DNA of 11,143 bases from an uncultured Rikenella sp. (GTDB lineage Bacteria > Bacteroidota > Bacteroidia > Bacteroidales > Rikenellaceae), in NCBI RefSeq assembly GCF_910577125.1, contig NZ_CAJTMN010000066.1, forward strand, positions 1-11,143, in the 5' to 3' direction. Under the pieces are notes generated by a model that worked only from the letters and a program-made list of their open reading frames with translations, was not told where the DNA came from and did not search any database. Numbering within the stretch: position 1 is the stretch's first letter; each line of letters begins with the position of its first letter. Shown piece by piece: positions 1 to 6,038 of this stretch. A program made the translations under genes and the position numbers.

Positions 1-94
1 GCTGCGACGCGGCGGGATAATCCGACCTCCCGCAAGAGGTCGTCCATCCGGCAATTCCCAGAAACAGAGTGACAAAAAGCAAGAAACGCCTCAT
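1..94 (-). CDS. N-terminus of a lipoprotein, truncated by the window edge
   Basis: Only the first 31 codons are in the window, and the function cannot be told. The visible start reads MRRFLLFVTLFLGIAG followed by WTTSC-GRSD. This is a basic n-region, a hydrophobic stretch and a cysteine at residue 21 preceded by small or hydroxylated residues, which fits a signal-peptidase-II lipoprotein. The residues after the cysteine (G, R, S, D) resemble Bacteroidetes lipoproteins. The ATG shares its A with the last base of the upstream corA stop codon (TGATG), so translation is probably coupled to corA and the two form an operon. The start is chosen because of that overlap and because the signal peptide begins immediately. 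Confidence 0.7.
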   Translation of the reverse strand, partial: MRRFLLFVTLFLGIAGWTTSCGRSDYPAASQ

Positions 95-1047
95 CACATC
101 CATCGTTTTCGTTTAAAGAAGTAGAGCGTGGCGCCGATCGAAAGGAGCATCAGCAAAATGGCGAAATGAAACCCGTACTTCCACTCGTCGAACGGGGCGA
201 GCCGGTAGTTCATCCCGTAAATTCCGGCGATCAGGGTCGGCGGCATGAAGATCACCGAGAGGATGGTAAACATCTTGATGATCTTGTTCTGTTCGATGTT
301 GATGAGCCCCATAAAGGTGTCCTGAAGGAACTCCAGCCGTTCGAAGCTGAAATCGGCGTGGTTGATGAGCGACCCGACGTCCTTGATCATGATCGAGACG
401 CGGGGGTAGGTGTCGTTCGGGAAGCGTTCGCTGCGCTGGATGCCGGAGAGGAGCCGCTGGCGGTCGAAGATGCTCTCGCGCAGGATCATGGTGTTCTCCT
501 GCAGGCGGTTGATGTCCAGAAGCACCTGCTTGTCGACGCTCTTGTCCACGTCGTTGTTGGCGGCGCTGAGGGTGGCGATCTGGCGCGAGATGATTTCGAC
601 CATGTCGGCGTCGAGGTCGATCCGGGCTTCGAGGATCGAGATCAGGACGTGGTAGCCGGTGGTGTACGACCGGTAATTCATCTGGATTTTGCGGCTGGCT
701 TCGCTGAAGGTGCGGAGGTCGGTGTTCCGCTCCGAGACGAGGAGGCCTTCGCTCAGGATGAAGGAGACGGTTTCGGTCTCGAAGCCGCCCTCTTTGAGGA
801 TCGTGAAGGTGGTGTTGCAGATGATGGACTCTTCGAGTTCGGCATACCGCGACGAGGTTTCGATCTCTTCGGCCTGCTGACGGGTCAGGAGGTTGACGTC
901 GAGAAAGCTCTCGACCAGTTTGCGTTCCTTGGCGGTCGGGACGACGAGGTCGATCCACAGCAGATCGTCGTATCCCAACTCCTCAAAAACGCTGGGGTCG
1001 GGATCGCGGATGATCTTGTTGATGGATTTCAGGTAGAGTATAATCAT
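94..1047 (-). CDS. corA: CorA-family magnesium/divalent cation transporter
   Basis: This 317-residue protein has the usual CorA length and layout. A long acidic, helical cytoplasmic domain (residues 1 to about 255) is followed by two C-terminal membrane helices. The first helix, about residues 258-276, ends in the diagnostic YGMN selectivity motif at 277-280. A short periplasmic loop containing acidic residues (FDEWK) follows, then the second helix (YGFHFAILLMLLSIGATLYFF) and a basic tail, KRKRWM. CorA proteins form homopentameric inner-membrane channels that import Mg2+ and sometimes Co2+ or Ni2+. The purine-rich stretch GAGAGGA just upstream supports the ATG at 1047. It overlaps the next gene by one base. 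No TAnnTTTG promoter box is obvious upstream, where cassette A lies about 100 bp away on the opposite strand. The family is certain; ion specificity is not visible. Confidence 0.95.
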   Translation of the reverse strand: MIILYLKSINKIIRDPDPSVFEELGYDDLLWIDLVVPTAKERKLVESFLDVNLLTRQQAEEIETSSRYAELEESIICNTTFTILKEGGFETETVSFILSEGLLVSERNTDLRTFSEASRKIQMNYRSYTTGYHVLISILEARIDLDADMVEIISRQIATLSAANNDVDKSVDKQVLLDINRLQENTMILRESIFDRQRLLSGIQRSERFPNDTYPRVSIMIKDVGSLINHADFSFERLEFLQDTFMGLINIEQNKIIKMFTILSVIFMPPTLIAGIYGMNYRLAPFDEWKYGFHFAILLMLLSIGATLYFFKRKRWM

Positions 1048-1145
1048 GGATTCGTCCTCTCTTCTCCGTTAATCGGTGGTTGAAATTCGTTCGTCGGGCG
1101 GCTGTGCCGGGGCGAAAAGCCGGCGACAATGCATTCCGCGGGAAC

Positions 1146-1329
1146 CGCCCCGGGCTTCCGCGAGAGAGCCAATGGCGGACTGGTGGGCGTCGGCGAAAGC
1201 GGTTATAGCTGGTCTTCGACGGTCAGCGGTACTCTTGGCATGAACTTGGGTCTCAGCGTGGCGTGGCTCAGTCCCTGCGGCGCGAACGGTTGCGCCTACG
1301 GTTTTCAGTTGCGTTGCCTCTCGGAATAA
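1146..1329 (+). other. FISUMP-like C-terminal cassette A (orphan variable cassette)
   Basis: A reading frame open from an ATG at 1129 encodes only the end of a FISUMP / C-type-lectin-like domain: APGFRER ... GYSWSSTVSGT ... AYGFQLRCLSE, stop. The 5' core (CGCCCCGGGCTTCCGC) starts at 1146 and the 3' core spans 1298-1331. The 3' core is identical over 34 bp in cassettes A, B, C and D. There is no signal peptide, no upstream half of the domain and no convincing promoter or ribosome site, so it is unlikely to be expressed in place. Compared with the other cassettes, W, SS, SGT, P and the final nine residues are kept while the intervening residues differ. It could be a silent donor for an expressed gene elsewhere, a degraded paralogue, or a diversity-generating-retroelement target remnant. 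It is antiparallel to the neighbouring genes. Confidence 0.75.
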
Positions 1330-1331
1330 AC

Positions 1332-1505
1332 GGTGCGTGTCGCACTCACAAATGGCCGGGTCTACCCTAACAGGCAGCCTCTACCCTATTGGGCTGACAC
1401 AGCCGCAGCGAAACGTAGTTTCGCTCCGTCCCGCCGGGGTCACCCGGACGCCGCCCGCGCAGGGCAGTTCTATCCGGTTGGGGTAGAGGCGGCCATTTCG
1501 GAGTG
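1332..1505. repeat. Cassette 3'-flank repeat, copy A
   Basis: This is the sequence after cassette A, related to the flanks after cassettes B (9588-9728) and C (10677-10817). It holds a hairpin directly after the 3' core (GTGCG/CGCAC, near 1334-1346), a second hairpin AGCGAAAC/GTTTCGCT around 1407-1425, then the shared run GGACGCC ... AGGGCAGTTCTATCCGGTT ... GTAGAGGCGGCC and the marker GGAGTGC. GCCTCTACCC near 1378 is the complement of GGGGTAGAGGC near 1480, so the unit can also fold as one large enclosing stem. Unlike copies B and C it has no T-rich terminator-like hairpin. Confidence 0.6.
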
Positions 1506-1516
1506 CCCGAAGACAC

Positions 1517-1588
1517 CGCGCCACGCCTTAAAAGGGGAATCGTCAAAATGCGTTTGCGCGTTTTGACTGAATTTCCCAAGGCGCGCGG
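1517..1588. repeat. Nested palindromic element, family P, copy 1
   Basis: About 72 bp of imperfect palindrome. The outer arms are CGCGCC (1517-1522) and GGCGCGCGG (1580-1588). The inner stem pairs GTCAAAATGCG with CGCGTTTTGAC, flanked by an imperfect GGGGAATC/GAATTTCCC stem. The same architecture recurs at 1730, 1932, 9865, 10190 and 10829. There is no coding potential of its own. Confidence 0.8.
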
Positions 1589-1595
1589 AAAAACA

Positions 1596-1700
1596 GAACC
1601 GAACCCCTGCGGTTCGAAGAACCGCGCGGGCCGGAGCCACCACAGGCGTAGGCCTGCAACTCGACAGAGCTCGTTTCCGGCCTCGCTGGCACCGGCCCGC
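1596..1700. repeat. Nested inverted repeats, unclassified
   Basis: This gene-free stretch is made of stem-loops. GAACCG (1596-1601) faces CGGTTC (1610-1615), and GGTTC/GAACC at 1611-1623 closes a GAA loop as an alternative fold. A larger 9-bp perfect pair, GCGGGCCGG (1626-1634) and CCGGCCCGC (1692-1700), encloses CAGGC/GCCTG (1643-1656). It resembles the neighbouring palindromic families in style but not in sequence. The function is unknown. Confidence 0.6.
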
Positions 1701-1729
1701 TACAACTTCTGCCGTTTGGAGTGCTTTCC

Positions 1730-1803
1730 CGCGCGCTGACGGAAATCTTATCCAAACACGAAATGCGCGTTTGGATGATTTCCTACTCCAGCGATCGCGC
1801 GCG
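1730..1803. repeat. Nested palindromic element, family P, copy 2 (diverged stem)
   Basis: The outer arm CGCGCGCTG at 1730 pairs with CAGCG...CGCGCG ending at about 1802. The inner GGAAATC/GATTTCC pair is retained. Where other copies have GTCAAAA/TTTTGAC, this copy has ATCCAAAC/GTTTGGAT, so both arms have changed together. This compensatory change is evidence that the fold, not the primary sequence, is conserved. Confidence 0.75.
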
Positions 1804-1837
1804 GAGTCGAACTTTCATTCGTGCGCGAGGCATCTCA

Positions 1838-1918
1838 ACCGTCGCCCGCTGGGATTTCATCTCGATTTTGCTCACCGCAAAACGAGTGAAATCCCTCTTT
1901 ACGCGGGCGGGCGACGGT
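1838..1918. repeat. Nested palindromic element, family Q, copy 1
   Basis: Perfect 12-bp outer arms ACCGTCGCCCGC (1838-1849) and GCGGGCGACGGT (1907-1918) enclose a second stem: GGGATTTCA with TGAAATCCC and CTCG..TTTTGC with GCAAAACGAG, closed by a TCACC loop. The second family member lies at 9784-9860 and shares the outer arms but has a wholly different inner stem. Confidence 0.75.
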
Positions 1919-1931
1919 ATCAAGTTCCGTC

Positions 1932-2006
1932 CGCGCGCTTTGGGGAAATCCAGTCAAAATGTGCCGGCAATTTTGACGATTTCCCTACTTAAGCGGCGGC
2001 GCGCGG
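1932..2006. repeat. Nested palindromic element, family P, copy 3
   Basis: The outer arm CGCGCGCTT (1932-1940) pairs with AAGCG...CGCGCG (1991-2005). The inner stem GGGGAAATC/GATTTCCC carries GTCAAAAT/ATTTTGAC at its tip around a GTGCCGGC loop. It lies between family Q copy 1 and a GC-rich stretch. No coding signal is seen. Confidence 0.8.
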
Positions 2007-2025
2007 TAGAGCTTCGACTGGCCTC

Positions 2026-2080
2026 GGGCCGGCCGGGCCCCACGTCCCGTGGACGGGAAATGCTTCGCATTTCCACTTTT
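2026..2080. repeat. GC-rich palindrome and short hairpin
   Basis: GGCCGGCC and neighbouring GGGCCC palindromes lead into a perfect 8-bp hairpin, GGAAATGC / GCATTTCC (2056-2074, loop TTC), followed by ACTTTT. On the plus strand this could act as a weak terminator, but no plus-strand gene ends here. The remaining bases up to 2139 show nothing recognisable. Confidence 0.45.
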
Positions 2081-2139
2081 CTGCTCAGCCCAATTCTTCG
2101 CACCGTTCTCTGTCCGCGCTCCGCACGCGGCGGCCGCCG

Positions 2140-2189
2140 CGCCCCAGCCTCGATCCCATAAAATCGCCCCAGCCTCGATCCCATAAAAT
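2140..2189. repeat. Perfect tandem duplication, 25 bp x 2
   Basis: Two abutting identical 25-bp units, 2140-2164 and 2165-2189, each beginning CGCCCCAGCC and ending CCATAAAAT. It lies about 40 bp downstream of the mqnA stop. Only two copies are present, so it reads as a simple duplication and no function can be assigned. Confidence 0.9.
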
Positions 2190-2229
2190 AACGAACGGTT
2201 AATTACATACGATGGTCAGAAGAAGACAG

Positions 2230-3150
2230 TCACCCGGGAGCGATGATTTTTTCCCAAAACAGACGCATCGCCGCCCGTTTCCGATCATCGAGCCCGAACT
2301 TGATCGCACGCGTCAGATAATCGTGAGCCGTGACATGATCGAAATCCCGCGAACGATTGACCGTCCCGGTGATCGACTCGGCGATATGCCCCACTCCGTA
2401 AGCCAACGCTTCGTTCAGGGTCGACGCAAACTCCGCCCCCGCCGCCGTACAAGCCACCCACGCGGCGAAAACGAACGGAAGTCCGCCCGTAAAGCGGTTC
2501 CACTCCTGCGCCAGGTCGTAACAATAAGCATAACGATGCGCAGCCCGCAGTGCGAACACTTTGTCCCCGATGGCCAGCACCGCTTCACCCGGCCCGAGCC
2601 GACCCCCGTCCGCCGCGAGCGGAGCGACATTGTCCGCCCCGGAAGCCGCACTCACCCACTCCGGTTCGATCCGCCAATACTCGCGCGCCAGCACCCGCAC
2701 CAATTGCACCGAGGTGCGCGAATGGGCATCCAGATAAATGCGCCGCACCTCTCCGACCGGAGTGTCCGACAACAGAACCACCGTATCGACCGCGCCTTCC
2801 GCGCCGATGCAGTAGTCGGTTATGATTCGAGGTGTAAAAGTCGCCGACGAACGATCCGACGACACAAAAGACTGAAAAACAGAAGAAATAGAGAATCCCG
2901 GAATCTGCGGAACGACCGCCGTGGGCACCAGCGCGATATCGGTCGCCCCGGCAATCGCATCAGCCGCACAGAGCGCAGGCACCCGAAGCGAAAGGACAAT
3001 ATCCCCCCCTGCAAGCAACCGTCCCTCCGACCGTCCGGCCGCACACTGTGCCGCCGCCGAGGAAGAGACTGCCGCCTGCTGTTCGATGCCGTAGATGAAC
3101 GGCAGCGTGTTCAGGTAGGATACAGCAGTAATTCTCACCGGGATCGTCAC
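2230..3150 (-). CDS. mqnA: Chorismate dehydratase MqnA (futalosine menaquinone pathway)
   Basis: The protein (306 residues) belongs to the VitK2_biosynth / MqnA-MqnD periplasmic-binding-like fold. The N-terminus has the family signature AVSYLNTLPFIYGI (residues 9-22). The middle contains the MqnA-like segment VVLLSDTPVGEVRRIYLDAHSRTSVQLVRVLAREYW, and helical residues close the C-terminus. MqnA removes water from chorismate to give 3-enolpyruvylbenzoate, the first committed step of the futalosine route to menaquinone, in the cytoplasm. The start codon is GTG at 3150; another in-frame GTG at 3138 would give MRITAVSYLN and is equally plausible. The ATG at 3154 is out of frame. The gene starts 54 bases after the thioesterase gene on the same strand, probably in one transcript. 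MqnD is the main alternative, but the SYLN start favours MqnA. Confidence 0.88.
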   Translation of the reverse strand: MTIPVRITAVSYLNTLPFIYGIEQQAAVSSSAAAQCAAGRSEGRLLAGGDIVLSLRVPALCAADAIAGATDIALVPTAVVPQIPGFSISSVFQSFVSSDRSSATFTPRIITDYCIGAEGAVDTVVLLSDTPVGEVRRIYLDAHSRTSVQLVRVLAREYWRIEPEWVSAASGADNVAPLAADGGRLGPGEAVLAIGDKVFALRAAHRYAYCYDLAQEWNRFTGGLPFVFAAWVACTAAGAEFASTLNEALAYGVGHIAESITGTVNRSRDFDHVTAHDYLTRAIKFGLDDRKRAAMRLFWEKIIAPG

Positions 3151-3204
3151 CCATAGGGATAGCGTTTGATGAAACTTCGGTTTTCACGGCGAAGGTAGAC
3201 ATTT

Positions 3205-3612
3205 TTATCGGGGAAACCGCTCTTCGCGCGCTATTTTTTCGCGCCACACGTCGGGAATGGCGAAACTCTCCTTCGTCACGGCGTTCCACCCCACCAGCAC
3301 CGTCCGGCTGTCGGCCTTGACGGTGTCGGTGTCGAGGTCGATCATCTCCTGGAAGACGGTGAAACTCTTCGTCCCGACCCGTTCGATGCCGGTGCGGATG
3401 GCGATCCGGTCTTTCATCCCGACCGGAACGTAGAAGTTGGTGGTCGAGCTGGCGGTCACGACGGTCTGCGGGCCGTCCATCCGTTCGATACCGAGTATGC
3501 GTTCGAAATATTCGTTCTTCCCGAGGTCGAAAATATGCTGATACTGACCGTTATACATGTGCCCCTGAATGTCGATGTCGTTGAATCGGAGCTGGATGGG
3601 TGTGGTAATCAT
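3205..3612 (-). CDS. Hotdog-fold acyl-CoA thioesterase (4HBT / YbgC-FadM type)
   Basis: A 135-residue single-domain hotdog protein of normal family length. The N-terminal segment IQLRFNDIDIQGHMYNGQY (residues 6-24) carries the 4HBT active-site pattern: an aspartate (D14 or D12), then G-H and N21-x-x-Y. Later, TNFYVPVGMKDRIAIRTGIERVGTKSFTVFQEMID matches the central beta strands of acyl-CoA thioesterases. Such enzymes hydrolyse acyl-CoA thioesters in the cytoplasm; the substrate cannot be read from sequence. It sits 27 bases after the tsaC-like gene and 54 bases before mqnA on the same strand, implying co-transcription. The 1,4-dihydroxy-2-naphthoyl-CoA thioesterase role known from the o-succinylbenzoate pathway is not expected if the neighbouring MqnA marks the futalosine route. 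Confidence 0.85.
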   Translation of the reverse strand: MITTPIQLRFNDIDIQGHMYNGQYQHIFDLGKNEYFERILGIERMDGPQTVVTASSTTNFYVPVGMKDRIAIRTGIERVGTKSFTVFQEMIDLDTDTVKADSRTVLVGWNAVTKESFAIPDVWREKIAREERFPR

Positions 3613-3639
3613 CGTGGTTCGTGTATTTTAGTCTGTATT

Positions 3640-4218
3640 TCACTGCCGCACGATGCGGAATCCGCCGTCGGTGTCGAGGGCGATCACGGACGAGGCGCGA
3701 TGGGTCGCTGTCGGCTCCTCCATCGCGGGGTCGGCCACCCAGTCCACGCCGTTCCGAATCGCGTCGGAAATCTCGGCATAGGTCGTAGGGGTCTTCTCGC
3801 CGCTCACGTTGGCGGAGGTCGAAACCAGCGGGTGTCCCAACCGATGGATCACGCGCCGGCAAAACTCGTTCTGCACCAGCCGAATCGCGACGCTCTTCTC
3901 GGGCGGCAGCAGGTTTTCGGCGAGTCCGCGCCCTTCGGGCAGAATCAGGGTCAGGGGTTCGGCCCCTTCGGCGGCTTCCCACAATTCCCATGCCACGGCC
4001 GGCACGTCCCGCACCCAGCGCACGACTTGTTCGGGACGGTCGAGCAACACGATCATGCCTTTGGCCTCGTCCCGCCGCTTCAGGGCGAAAAGACGGGCCA
4101 CGGCTTCTGCATGGGTGGCGTCGCACCCTATGCCCCACACGGTGTCGGTGGGATAAAGAATCGTCCCGCCGCTCTTCAAAACGGCCACACAGGCCTGTAT
4201 CTGCTCTTCCATAAACAT
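3640..4218 (-). CDS. tsaC: L-threonylcarbamoyladenylate synthase (YrdC/TsaC-like)
   Basis: The YrdC/Sua5 domain begins MFMEEQIQACVAVLKSGG. It has YPTDTVWGIGCDA at residues 22-34, the basic nucleotide-binding stretch KRRDEAKGMIVLL at 47-59 and the hallmark STSANVSG at 133-140. It makes threonylcarbamoyl-AMP from threonine, bicarbonate and ATP for the t6A37 modification of ANN-decoding tRNAs. At 192 residues it is the short TsaC-type form without the Sua5 C-terminal domain. The frame stays open to 4311, but that extension translates a perfect hairpin repeat (4259-4282) and has no family homology. The start is therefore set at ATG 4218, with ATG 4212 as an alternative. It heads a three-gene minus-strand group with the thioesterase and mqnA. 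Confidence 0.9.
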   Translation of the reverse strand: MFMEEQIQACVAVLKSGGTILYPTDTVWGIGCDATHAEAVARLFALKRRDEAKGMIVLLDRPEQVVRWVRDVPAVAWELWEAAEGAEPLTLILPEGRGLAENLLPPEKSVAIRLVQNEFCRRVIHRLGHPLVSTSANVSGEKTPTTYAEISDAIRNGVDWVADPAMEEPTATHRASSVIALDTDGGFRIVRQ

Positions 4219-4258
4219 GTTTAATCTTCGTATTTCTGTCTTTGCCCGGGAGGGTACT

Positions 4259-4404
4259 GTTCTTTCTGTGAACAGAAAGAACCAAAGAAACTTTAGAGGA
4301 TGCTTACGCATCCTAAAGCTGCCGGCGGCCCAAACCTCGGACGCTTCTTTGGGCCGGGAGTTGTAGCGCGCAATAAGGTTTAGCTCGCATTAGCGCGCTA
4401 CAAC
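4259..4404. repeat. Cluster of perfect inverted repeats between tsaC and metK
   Basis: This is part of a 327-bp gene-free gap (4219-4545). Stem-loops visible in order are: GTTCTTTCTGT/ACAGAAAGAAC (4259-4282, 11 bp, GA loop); CTTTAG..GATGC/GCATCCTAAAG (4291-4318, two-base bulge); GGCCCAAA/TTTGGGCC (4327-4355); and GTTGTAGCGCGC/GCGCGCTACAAC (4360-4404, 12 bp). These are repeat-like palindromes of the kind scattered through Bacteroidales genomes. No reading frame or RNA gene is recognisable here, and 4405-4465 shows nothing clear. Confidence 0.75.
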
Positions 4405-4465
4405 CCCGACCCAAAAGACGCTCGAAGAATGAGGATTGCGGAGCCTGAGGAGTAGCGTAGCTATC

Positions 4466-4501
4466 TAAAAATTTTTGGTGCCGCTTTTTTCAAAAAGCGG
4501 C
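4466..4501 (-). terminator. Possible intrinsic terminator or repeat hairpin after metK
   Basis: A perfect 10-bp stem GCCGCTTTTT / AAAAAGCGGC (4480-4501) with a two-base loop lies about 45 bases after the metK stop. On the minus strand it is followed by ACCAAAAATTTTT. The T-run is displaced from the stem, so termination is plausible but not typical. The same hairpin style is common as a dispersed repeat. Confidence 0.4.
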
Positions 4502-4545
4502 AGTTCCATGCGGGTAGACACAAAGATTCGAACGGTTAAATATCT

Positions 4546-5772
4546 TTACCGGAGGCCGAAAGCCGTGCGGAGACGGTCGACCTCGTCCAGTTTTTCCCAG
4601 GCGAAAAACTGGACCCCGTTTTCCACATACGGTTCCCGGCCGAAATGGCCGTAAGAGGCCGTCGGCAGAAAGATCGGCTGTTTGAGTCCGTAGCGTTCGA
4701 CGATCTTCGCCGGGCGCAGGTCGAACAGCTCCGCGATCTTCGCCGCGATCTCGCCGTCCGAGACCGCAGCCGGCAGTTTCGACGTCCCGAACGTGTCCAC
4801 GAAGACACTCACCGGACGCGCGATACCGATCGCATAGGCCACCTGCACCAGCACCGCCTCCGCGATGCCCGCCGCCACCATGTTTTTGGCGATGTGGCGC
4901 GTCGCATAGGCCGCCGAGCGGTCTACTTTCGAAGAGTCCTTCCCCGAGAAAGCCCCGCCGCCGTGCGCCCCCCGGCCGCCATAGGTATCGACGATAATCT
5001 TGCGCCCCGTGACCCCCGTATCGCCGTGCGGCCCGCCAATCACGAACTTGCCCGTCGGGTTCACGTGCAGGATATAGTCGTCGCCCAGCAAGCTCAGCAA
5101 CAGCTGGTTGCCCCGCTTTTCGAGCCGCCGCCGAACCCGCGGAATCAGGATATTCCGCACGTCCGCCTCGATCCGCTCCTGCGTCGCCTCCGGATCATGC
5201 TGCGTCGAAATGACGATGGTGTGGATGCGCCGCGGCCGGTGGTCGTCGCCGTACTCGACCGTGACCTGCGATTTGGCGTCCGGACGCAGATAGGGCATCG
5301 CCGACGGCGTTTCGCGCCGGATGTCGGCCAACTCCATCAGCAGGATGTGCGAGAGCATCAGCGAAGCCGGCATGAGCTCTTTGGTCTCGTGGCAGGCGTA
5401 GCCGAACATCAGCCCCTGGTCGCCGGCCCCCTGCTCCTCGCGTTCGGCCCGTTCGACCCCCTGGTTGATATCCGGCGACTGCTCGTGGATGGCCGAGAGC
5501 ACGCCGCACGATTTGGATTCGAACATATAGTCGGCATGGGTATAGCCGATCCGTTCGATCACGCCGCGGACGGTGTTCTGGATATCGACATAGGCGTTGG
5601 ATTTGACCTCGCCGCTGACGACGACGAGCCCCGTGGTACACAAGGTTTCGCAGGCGACTTTCGATTCGGGGTCGTGGCGGAGAAATTCGTCGAGGATGGC
5701 GTCCGAGATCTGGTCGGCCACTTTGTCGGGGTGTCCCTCCGACACCGATTCCGAGGTGAACAGGTATGACAT
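4546..5772 (-). CDS. metK: S-adenosylmethionine synthetase
   Basis: MetK condenses ATP and L-methionine into S-adenosylmethionine, releasing phosphate and diphosphate; it is a cytoplasmic tetramer or dimer. The 408-residue product is complete. It has the N-terminal SESVSEGHPDKVADQISDA (residues 7-25), the first signature GAGDQGLMFGYA (115-126), the GGPHGDTGVTGRK segment (246-258) and the second signature GGGAFSGKDSSKVDRSAAY (271-289) containing the P-loop-like GGGAFSGKD. The ATG at 5772 is fixed by MSYLFTSESVSEGHPDK, where the family normally begins. It is probably a single-gene transcript from the promoter at 5983-5990, with a roughly 200-base leader containing a likely SAM-II riboswitch. 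Its own product would then repress it. The conserved region ends near residue 400, so there is no truncation. Confidence 0.98.
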   Translation of the reverse strand: MSYLFTSESVSEGHPDKVADQISDAILDEFLRHDPESKVACETLCTTGLVVVSGEVKSNAYVDIQNTVRGVIERIGYTHADYMFESKSCGVLSAIHEQSPDINQGVERAEREEQGAGDQGLMFGYACHETKELMPASLMLSHILLMELADIRRETPSAMPYLRPDAKSQVTVEYGDDHRPRRIHTIVISTQHDPEATQERIEADVRNILIPRVRRRLEKRGNQLLLSLLGDDYILHVNPTGKFVIGGPHGDTGVTGRKIIVDTYGGRGAHGGGAFSGKDSSKVDRSAAYATRHIAKNMVAAGIAEAVLVQVAYAIGIARPVSVFVDTFGTSKLPAAVSDGEIAAKIAELFDLRPAKIVERYGLKQPIFLPTASYGHFGREPYVENGVQFFAWEKLDEVDRLRTAFGLR

Positions 5773-5901
5773 GACAGGTATATTTTACAGTTAAAGATTC
5801 GGTTCTCCGGTTCCGAAGAAGAGGCCCGACCGACAAGAAACCGACGAAAAAACGGGGGAAAGCTCACGAGAAGTCCGGCCCGGAAACGGCCGTCGAAAAG
5901 A

Positions 5902-5955
5902 GGTGTGCTTTAGCATTTTTTCGCGTGGTTGCAATCGACCAAATCTCTCCACGGG
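5902..5955 (-). promoter_or_regulatory. Probable SAM-II riboswitch in the metK leader
   Basis: On the minus strand the leader contains a P1 stem CGTGG/CCACG (5949-5953 with 5924-5928). The P1 loop includes ATTTGGTCGATTGCAA and is followed by GAAAAAATGCTAAAGC. From memory the SAM-II aptamer has the same order: P1, loop with AUUU...AUUGCAA, second P1 strand, A-rich joiner, then GCUAAA. A possible pseudoknot pair is GGT (loop) with ACC (tail near 5902). The SAM-synthetase gene downstream is a fitting target. Oddly, the aptamer ends about 130 bases before the start codon, whereas SAM-II usually sits close to the ribosome site. No clean terminator is seen in between; there is a T6 run at about 5847-5852. 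The second pairing needs a covariance-model check. Confidence 0.65.
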
Positions 5956-5982
5956 TCTTGGCGTCCGTCGTAACGAACGGGG

Positions 5983-5990
5983 CAAAGGTA
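5983..5990 (-). promoter_or_regulatory. Bacteroidetes -7 promoter box for metK
   Basis: The minus strand reads TACCTTTG, an exact match to the Bacteroidetes sigma -7 element TAnnTTTG, followed by CCCC. Transcription would begin around 5975-5979, about 20 bases before the riboswitch P1 stem. No clear -33 TTG element is seen. Confidence 0.65.
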
Positions 5991-6038
5991 CGAATTATTG
6001 CGGAAGATGATGCCGCGCCGGCGAAAAAAAGAGGGCGA

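Noticed and set aside
1596..1642. tRNA-like look: GGTTCGAA followed by CCACCA.
   Set aside because: No acceptor, D or anticodon arm can be folded around it; the bases belong to nested inverted repeats.
1721..2161. 146-codon plus-strand frame and several shorter ones between 1333 and 2184.
   Set aside because: They run straight through the nested palindromes P2, Q1 and P3. The translated sequence has no family resemblance and simply follows the repeats.
4219..4311. N-terminal extension of the tsaC frame back to 4311.
   Set aside because: It translates an 11-bp perfect hairpin repeat and has no YrdC-family homology; the domain begins properly at 4218 or 4212.
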